From NCBI GenBank assembly GCA_016165875.1, contig JABBOT010000012.1:5735534-5799533 (forward strand): DNA of 64,000 bases. Direction: 5' to 3'. This document shows, piece after piece, positions 1 through 9,600 of the stretch. The notes beneath the pieces are model-generated. The model was not told the origin of the DNA, made no database searches, and saw only the letters and a program-made list of their open reading frames with translations. Position 1 is the first letter of the stretch. Each line of letters opens with the position of its first letter. Source of the DNA: Acanthopleura granulata (lineage: Eukaryota; Mollusca; Polyplacophora; Chitonida; Chitonidae). A program made the translations under genes and the position numbers.

Positions 1-178
1 GAAGGTAGGGTGATATCCTGTTGAAAAAAAAAGGTGTCCCCAGACGTAATGTTTTGTGACATTAAATACCATCCAAAAATGTGTCCCCAGACGTAATGTT
101 TTGTGACATTAAATACCATCCAAAAATGTGTCCCCAGACGTAATGTTTTGTGACATTAAATACCATCCAAAATGCAGT
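1..178. repeat. 47-bp tandem repeat, about 3.5 copies, at the window edge
   Basis: A unit with the core GTGTCCCCAGACGTAATG and ATTAAATACCATCC is repeated with almost no divergence from about 30 to 175. The array probably lies in the intron after PLD3 exon h. On the minus strand each unit reads GGATG|GTATTT, which resembles a weak donor, but no adjacent exon can be seen. Confidence 0.85.
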
Positions 179-509
179 GTTGGGGGCGAAATTTTAGGTC
201 ATTTAAGGTAGCTGTAGTGACAAGAACGAGCAATACACTCCAAATCTTTCGTCAGACAGATTTCTGACACAGACTGGAGGAGACGATTTCACCTCGACAG
301 GCACCTGACAAACCTCATGACCACAACCCACCCAAACCAGCACAGACCTGGATTAAAATAGCTGCATGCAGCCTCACAGGGCAAGCCATCCAATAACTGT
401 TGTTTTTCTTTGTCATTTAAATTACCCTTAGACTCCAATTCTCTGTGCACAAGAAAGCCTTAATATCTCAGTCAGAATGGAGTAGGCTGTACACGTGCAT
501 GTGCATTAC

Positions 510-612
510 CTATGTAAGCTGACCGCTCTGTCACCATGTACTTGTTATGGTTCACCCTTGCAAACGGAATCCGTGCCTGTGCCTCCGAGTAAGTTGGTAC
601 CTTAAACATTTT
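510..612 (-). CDS. PLD3: PLD3 exon h: second HKD catalytic motif
   Basis: The acceptor is TTTGTTTGAACAG|AAA and the donor ATAG|GTAATG; the exon is 103 bp and leaves in phase 1. It encodes [20 protein letters not shown], then the second catalytic motif HNKYMVTE and SAYIG. The next exon should begin TSNWSG-like, but I do not find it between 1 and 505, so it must lie off the left end. This exon was too short to appear as a long open frame. Confidence 0.92.
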
Positions 613-3600
613 CTGTTCAAACAAAAAGAAAACAAACTAGCTATTAATCATGTCTATTTCATGACAGCACTTAGGGCAGAAGCTTTGGTGATTATTTTAA
701 ATCAATATTTAATGTAAGGCTCTAAGCACATGAATAGAGATTTGTCTATCTGCTTACCTATAGCCCGCAGCCATCCTGTTATAGAGTTTAGATTTGATTT
801 CTTGCTTTATACTTGGTGCCTACATACAGAAACTTGACGCCTTGTTTGCCTGAAGACTTCTTGATAAATTCTCTTACAGATGTGACTTCCTGATTGTCCA
901 CAGCCTACACCTGTAGAGCTTACAGATGACTCACCACTTCTACAGAGCCCTGACCAATCTCCAGGATATCAGATTGTGACTTTACGAACGTCAGCAGTCC
1001 TGGTATGGAGCTGACTGACTTGACTCACCACTTCTATGGAGCCCTGACCAATCATACTGATATCCGACAGTGACTTCAGCAGTCCTGGTATGGAGCTGAC
1101 AGTGTTGACTCACCACTTCTATGGAGCCCTGACCAATCATTCTGATATCCGACAGTGACTTCAGCAGTCCTGTTATAGAGCTTACAGTCTTGACTCACTA
1201 CTTCTATGGAGCCCAGACCAATCATTCTGATATCCGACAGTGACTTCAGCAGTCCTGTTATAGAGCTTACAGTCTTGACTCACTACTTCTATGGAGCCCA
1301 GACCAGTCATCCGACAGTGACTTCAGGGATATCAGCGAGATATAGAGCTGACACACCACTTTTACACAGCCCTGAACAGTCCTGCTGATTTCAGAGAGTG
1401 ACTTTAGGGACTTAAGCAGTCCTGTTATAGAGCTGACATGCTTGACTCACCACTTGTATGGAGCCCTCACCAGTCCAGCTGGTATCAGACAACTGACTTC
1501 AGGAACTTCAGCAATCTTGTTACAGAGCTGACAGACTTGACCCACCACTTCCAGGGAGCCCTTACCAGCCTAGGTGATATCAGACAGAGACTTCAGGAAC
1601 TTAAGCAGTCCTGTTATAGAGCTGACTGACTTGACTCACCACTTCTATGGAGCCCTGACCAATCATACTGATATCCGACAGTGACTTCAGCAGTCCTGGT
1701 ATGGAGCTGACAGTCTTGACTCACCACTTCTATGGAGCCCTGACCAATCATACTGATATCCGACAGTGACTTCAGCAGTCCTGGTATGGAGCTGACAGTC
1801 TTGACTCACCACTTCTATGGAGCCCTGACCAATCATACTGATATCCGACAGTGACTTCAGCAGTCCTGGTATGGAGCTGACAGTCTTGACTCACCACTTC
1901 TATGGAGCCCTGACCAATCATTCTGATATCCGACAGTGACTTCAGCAGTCCTGTTATAGAGCTTACAGTCTTGACTCACTACTTCTATGGAGCCCTGACC
2001 AATCATTCTGATATCCGACAGTGACTTCAGCAGTCCTGTTATAGAGCTTACAGTCTTGACTCACTACTTCTATGGAGCCCAGACCAATCATTCTGATATC
2101 CGACAGTGACTTCAGCAGTCCTGTTATAGAGCTTACAGTCTTGACTCACTACTTCTATGGAGCCCAGACCAATCATTCTGATATCCGACAGTGACTTCAT
2201 CAGTCCTGTTATAGAGCTTACAGTCTTGACTCACTACTTCTATGGAGCCTGGACCAGTCATCCGACAGTGACTTCAGGGATATCAGCGAGATATAGAGCT
2301 GACACGCCACTTTTACACAGCCCTGAACAGTCCTGCTGATTTCAGAGAGTGACTTTAGGAACTTAAGCAGTCCTGTTATAGAGCTGACATGCTTGACTCA
2401 CCACTTGTATGGAGCCCTCACCAGTCCAGCTGGTATCAGACAACTGACTTCAGGAACTTCAGCAATCTTGTTACAGAGCTGACAGACTTGACCCACTACT
2501 TCTAGGGAGCCCTGACCAGCCTAGGTGATATCAGACAGAGACTTCAGGAACTTAAGCAGTCCTGTTATAGAGCTGACTGACTTGACTCACCACTTCTATA
2601 GAGCCCTGACCAGTCCTGCTGATCTCAGACAATGACTTGAGGAACTTGGACATGGCTGGGTCAGTGTGGTTCCACAAACTTCCCAGCACACGGACTTGTA
2701 CCTGACGGTCAAAGGCAGCACGGCGAAGCTCATCGTCTATTACCGGCCAAAACCTGCAAAAGATTTTAAACTTGAAACTGACCGATAAAGTTTCATTAAA
2801 TCCGATCTTTTGCAATCAAATGATGACTGATATACAATATTTTTCATTACTGAGCTTAAAGTTACTGAACTTTTGTTAATCATGTATGCATTTGAAATGT
2901 ATTTGGCAGGTATCCAAGGGCACGGTTGTATTCAAAAATAAAACTCCAACAAAATGCCAGATTTTTAATAAAATTATTTCATAACAATATATACATATTC
3001 AGTCTATATTAGTGAAATTGTGGTATATTATGAATCATATGAATCCATCATAATGCCCATTTATATAAGAAATGCACACGGAATATAGAAATGTGAAATT
3101 TCTGCTCCAGGTACCATGTTTACTCACTTGTCAGGTTTTCCATAGTTAACGATAACAGGAAGATAATCCATGACTGCCACAAAGACAAACTCTTGAGCTT
3201 CCCTGATGACCTGTAAGATGGCATCAATATCCACAGTCCGACCTTTGGGGCAAAATGACGCGGGAGAACTCTGTGAACAACAACAACACAGCAACTTCAG
3301 TAACGGCTATATCTTTGTTGGCATCTTCATTAAGTCCATCAATGACTTTGCGAACTTTCATCAAATCATTACAGGATTCTCATATCTCAATGTGATGGAA
3401 ATCCACCAAATTGCCTAATTGCCTACGTACATGTAATCTTCTTCTTGAACAAGTCACAGGAGGAGCAATTTCAGGGGTTGTTCTAGCCCCTTGCTCTTTG
3501 TGGTATTAAATCACAAGAGAAAATTCAGAAAATTGAGTTCGACAAATTTTGCATTGAGTTTTCATGAAATAAATTCAGTTCTTGATCCAGTGGTGATGAA

Positions 3601-6600
3601 AAAATATTGAGATTTCTATCTGTTCAAACTGAGGTTCTAAAATGAAATTGGCTAGAAATATCCACAATGTTTATGTAATAAATTTGATTGGTGTCTCATG
3701 CAACACACAAGAATATTTCACTATATTCCAGCATTATGGTGGGAGGAAACAGAGCACAGGCCAGGGGAAACCCATGTCCATCTGCAGGTTTATCGAACTC
3801 ATAATCTGTAAGCTAAAACATATGCCATTTTCGTGTTCTTTCTACAAAAAACAGACGTATGTTTATGTCAAAAGTCTATCCCACAAATTTTGGGAGTTTT
3901 TCATCTTTTCTGGGGATGGATACAACAGGTGCAAGACAGACAGACGAACAGACATCTTACATTCCACAGCCCCTGGGCTCACAATCCTTTTTAACTGAGG
4001 GTCAACAAGTAAATGTCTTGACCAAGCAAGACGCGCGAGACGTATCACTCACAGAGAGATAGGTGGAGGCTGGCTGACCGTTGTACGTGATCTCTGCCGG
4101 ATGTGTGCTGTTGATCTGGGTACTGTAGGAGTCTGGCCAATCAGGAGGCACTGCGGGACTGTCGCCAAGATACCAGTACACATCAAATATCTTGCCCATG
4201 TCCTCTGCCATACAGCTGCAGTTCTGAACCACTCCTCCCAGCTCCTTCACCTGAAGAGTACAAAAAAATTCCATGATAACCTTCCTGCACACACAGAAAA
4301 AGCAAAAAAGAAATGCTTTTTGGAAACATTTTAAGGGCTAATTATTTTTGCCAGTACTTTTCAGATTGAGTAAACAGCTTTATGTGGAGATTAATGGACA
4401 GAGGTACTATGTATGCAGTAGCTCGCTTTTCTGTCCAAATTTAACATGATGTGGTAACAATATGATATTTTTAACACTGAAAAATCAAATACTTCCAAGA
4501 TCTTGAAAACCTTTAAACGAAATTCAAGTACATGTACTTCAGAGTACCAATGTGGAGTCGGCGTACAGTAAACATATGTATAAACACCTAGATATAACCA
4601 TATTTCTGAAATGTAAAAAAACATCTACAAACTGTTCCAGGTTGATATTTATATGCCATATTGAAATGTGACTATATGCCTGTTAAGAGATCTCCAGCCT
4701 AGGTTTGCCATCTGACATGGTTGAGATATTGCACACATGGCTTAAAGCCTTAATCATTCATTCATTCCAGTCTAGGTTAGCACTGTTCACACATAACTGT
4801 GACTCCACATCTGAGTTACAGAGCTCCAGTCCAGGTTAGCACTGCCCACATAGAAATGTGAATCCACATCTGAGTTAGAGAGCTCCAGTCCAGGTTAGCA
4901 CTGCCCACCCGGAATTGTGACTCCACACCTGAGTTAAAGGTCTCCAGTCTAGGTTAGCACTGCCCACAGAGAAATGTGAATCCACACCTGAGTTAAGGGT
5001 ATCCAGCCTAGGTTAGCCCTGCCCACATAGAAATGTCACTCCATACGTGAGTTGGAGAGCTCCAGTCCAGGTTAGCACTGACCACATAGAACTGAGTTAG
5101 AGAGCTCCAGTCCAGGTTAGCAATGACCACACAGAAATGTGACTCCACACCTGAGTTAGATATCTCCAATCCAGGTTAGCGATGACCATGCAGAAATGTG
5201 ACTCCACACCTGAGTTAGAGATCTCCAGTCCAGGATATCACTGTACACACAGAAATGTGACTCCACACCTGAGTTAGAGATCTCCAGTCCAGGTTAGCAA
5301 TGACCACACAGAAATGTGACTCCACACCTGAGTTAGATATCTCCAATCCAGGTTAGCGATGACCATGCAGAAATGTGACTCCACACCTGAGTTAGAGATC
5401 TCCAGTCCAGGATATCACTGTACACACAGAAATGTGACTCCACACCTGAGTTAGAGATCTCCAGTCCAGGTTAGCAATGACCATGCAGAAATGTGACTCC
5501 ACACCTGAGTTAGAGATCTCCAGTCCAGGATAGCACTGTACACATAGAAATGTGATTACATATCTGAGTTAAGAGAGCTCCAGTCCAGGTTATCACTGCC
5601 CACACAGAAATGTGACTCCATACCTACAATAGAGCTCTCCAGTCCAGGATAGCATTGCCCACATAGAAATGTGATTACATGTACCTGAGTTAGAGATCTC
5701 CAGTCCAGGTTAGCAATGACCACACAGAAATGTGACTCCATACCTGAGTTAGAGATCTCCAGTCCAGGATAGCATTGCCCACATAGAAATGTGATTACAT
5801 GTACCTGAGTTAGAGATCTCCAGTCCAGGTTAGCACTGCCCACATAGAAATGTGACTCCATACCTGAGTTAGAGATCTCCAGTCCAGGTTAGCACTGCCA
5901 ACATAGAAATGTGACTCCATACCTGAGTTAGAGATCTCCAGTCCAGGTTAGCACTGCCAACATAGAAATGTGACTCCATACCTGAGTTAGAGATCTCCAG
6001 TCCAGGTTAGCACTGCCAACATAGAAATGTGACTACACACCTGAATTAAAGACCTCCAGTTCACCTTAGCACTGCCCACATAGATTTGTGTTAGAGACCT
6101 CTGGTCCAGGTTAGCAACGACCACACAGAAATGTGACTCCATACCTGAGTTAGAGCTCTCCAGTCCAGGTTAGCAACGACCACACAGAAATGTGACTCCA
6201 TACCTGAGTTAGAGATCTCCAGTCCAGGTTAGCACTGCCAACATAGAAATGTGACTCCATACCTGAGTTAGAGATCTCCAGTCCAGGTTAGCACTGCCAA
6301 CATAGAAATGTGACTCCATACCTGAGTTAGAGATCTCCAGTCCAGGTTAGCACTGCCCACATAGAAATGTGACTCCATACCTGAGTTAGAGATCTCCAGT
6401 CCAGGTTAGCACTGCCAACATAGAAATGTGACTCCATACCTGAGTTAGAGATCTCCAGTCCAGGTTAGCACTGCACACATACAAATGTGACTCCATACCT
6501 GAGTTAGAGAGCTAGTCCAGGTTAGCAATGACCACACAGAAATGTGACTCCATACCTGAGTTAGAGATCTCCAGTCCAGGTTAGCACTGCCCACATAGAA

Positions 6601-9600
6601 ATGTTTCCGGTCAATAAGCCACATCTTGGTGTGAAGAATTCCTGCTCCTACCAGCTTGTCGAAATCTAGACTTCTCACCTCAGCACCCGCTGAAAGAAAC
6701 ATGATCAATTAAGAATTGATCAAAAAGTCATGACTATAAGAGATTCAAGCAAGTAGTGTAAGACACCTAAGTCAGTAAAGAGCACAGGTTTTTCAAAATC
6801 CTGACTGCATAGTTCTCCCTTCCTCTCATCTATTTCCCTACATGTAGACTTACTGATGATTATGCCATAAAATGTCTCATATGATAAAAACCTCGCCATT
6901 TATTTTTTCATTCTGATCTGACTTGTTTCTGGAATAGACAGAATTTATTTTCATTCCCTTTTCAAGCCAAAGACTACACATAAGTCAGACAAAAAAAGTA
7001 CTGGTATAAAAGGAAAGATACATTAGATAAGAATCACTCTAAGTCACGGTACATATTCTGAGTGCTTTTAAAAGTGTATAAAAGCTGATCAGTGAATCAA
7101 TTTAATCATTTAATGTGCATTCATAATATTTATTAACAATGTTTTAATGCTACTCTAGCTTTACTGGCCACATAAGAGTATTTCTTTTTACTGTTAAACC
7201 AATAAAACATTCAAACCGTTTATTAACCTGAGAATCACATTGCACAATAACAGCAAAACATCTAGGAAGCACCACATGTGACATCTGATATTTGACACAT
7301 TTTCCGTTTTAATTACAAATATATAAATCAGGCTCAATGACATTTTTCTGTCTTCAGATAACACCACATGACCAATGTAACTAATCAGTGCTCATAAAGA
7401 TATCTGATTTTCTCTCTAGCTGACTTACCCTCACTAGCCAGGATCTGTGTATCTATCTGTGGGTACAGGTCAGTCGGTTTGTTCTGAGCTATTCTGATCT
7501 TTATCTTCCGGAATTTTCCAGCCTTGTACAACATGTCGAATAAACTCTGACCCTTCAAAGATAAATGTTGTACATTCAATACATTAATCACCTTGGAAGG
7601 CTTAATTCACCATATTTGATTGTTGTTTACAGACAAACTCAACGATGTTTACCTTTCTAAGATGGCAGTCAGTATTTTGAGTGAAGAGCCCTGAGTGTCT
7701 ACCTAAAGCATCCACTCACGGTTGAAGAAACTGATCCTGTATCCTAAGTGTTTTAATTTTATTAATTCCAACAATAACATTCTGTTTACCTTATTATCCA
7801 TTACTGACATACAGCACATTGTGACATACATGTACCCTATAGTGGCACACACACTTTGTAAACTTGTGAAGTAGAAATCAGTAAAAACCTGATAAACAAA
7901 TGATTTGTGAATATTTCACTACAAAAAAAAAAGAATATTTCAAGTTTACTTTCTATGGGAGTAAAAGGTTGAAATTTTAGGTCATAGCCACTTTTGCAGT
8001 GTATAACAGTTTTCCAAATGACCTCAGCACCGGGTCCATGCAGGAAGTATGTCTTCCTTTCCTGTGGAAAAAAATCCAATGTCCTTCCTTGTTGATTTAG
8101 TGCAAATACTGCTGGGTTTGTTTACACAGCAGCCCTCAGGCGCTGGGTTACTTGTAATGCTGTTTTCATCAGGTTACTGGCTCAATGAGGAAAATTTCAC
8201 GGTGTTCTACCTGCACATATTGCAGACCTTCTGCTGGTACATCCATCATTCACTTCTAATACCGTATAGGACATAAAGTTTAGCTGAAAATCTCACAAAC
8301 TGTATCCTATGATTTCTTGCAACTAGTTGTTATCATTGCTAACTGATCACAGCTGGGTAGCAGTGAGGTGGGAGGAGTGTGTTGACAAAACCAATCAACA
8401 CACTCATGCTTCACTGAACAATGGACAGCATACAGGTATTTCACAACATGATTAAACGACGGGTAGGATTACTGAGATAAATACTAGAGGGTGACTAAGC
8501 CACTACATAAATAATGACATGGGGAAGTTTCTGGAATTGGCTTTCATCCATTTTATGCTGCATCAAAATAATCTCCGCGTTTTACCAGGGACGTAATACC
8601 CTTGTGTTTGTGTAACAGCTCATAAAAGTCCTGCTTACACGGATGAATTTATTGAAATCAGCCAATAAAAATGACGCATATTTAAGAGCTTGCTGTCAAC
8701 GTGGCACACAGCTTGCACAAAAATTGTAACCTTAAAAAGTTTTGTATCCAAACAGTTTATGAGGTTTTTCTCGACAGTAAATCCGGGCAACACATCACAT
8801 AAAAGTTACAAATCAAAAACTGGCACTTATCACCAGGCACATATGCATGTTCATGCTAATCCATGGTGCTAATCCATTGCTATTGAATAATTAATCCAGC
8901 ATAAAATGTTGCTCATGCTTGTTTGTCCATATACCTGTGTTCTGAATGTTGTATACGCACAAAAATATCCCACCTATACTTACACAACTGACACTTTTCA
9001 AACCCACAACTGTCACTGTATGAGAAATAGGCATTTTGCTGGCTGACGCGTAAAATTTTGGCTGTAAGTTTTGATGACCACCGCCTGTGCTTCAGGCCAC
9101 GTCACTCCTCTTCACTGTGCTTGTGCATTTAGCTTGTTGGTTTGTAACTTCATAAAAAATCATGTGAGCATCAGCAGAGTTCAATTTATGCACAAACCTG
9201 AATGCTATAAACACTGCAACAGTTTAGTCTTTAAATGTAATACAGTAATTCTCATATACTGAGCTCACAGGTGTGGATGTTTCCCTCAGCTGCAACCAAT
9301 GGCATTCTTATGCAAATTACCTGTCAAGAAGTAACGGGTTGTAATCCCTGGCTTTACAGATGTACAGTCTTTGCTGGAAATGCTGCAAGCTTTAAGTATT
9401 TTTCCTTTAAGAGGAGGTGGTGGTAAGATTATAGCAGCTGCTATCCAGTATTATGAAAGCCCAGAAATTGAGGCCCTCTATACCCATGCTTTGAACAGTT
9501 TAGTTCCGGTAACATACATCATTACACATGGCTGATTTGAGAGACACAACCTAAACTTAGAGGCAAATGTATTCCTACGTTAAGATTTTGTCATTTTCCT

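Noticed and set aside
1206..2339. Paired 60-codon plus-strand frames (1206-1388 and 2157-2339)
   Set aside because: They are near-identical because of the higher-order block in the exon g array; antisense to PLD3.
5556..5861. Minus-strand frame containing several [10 protein letters not shown] copies, as if a separate multi-HKD protein
   Set aside because: Array units lack the HxKxxxxD half of the active site and switch frame between units; they are copies of the exon d end inside the intron.
905..6604. CRISPR-like array of regularly spaced repeats
   Set aside because: The units are contiguous with no unique spacers, lie at exon ends in a gene with introns, and the genome is animal.
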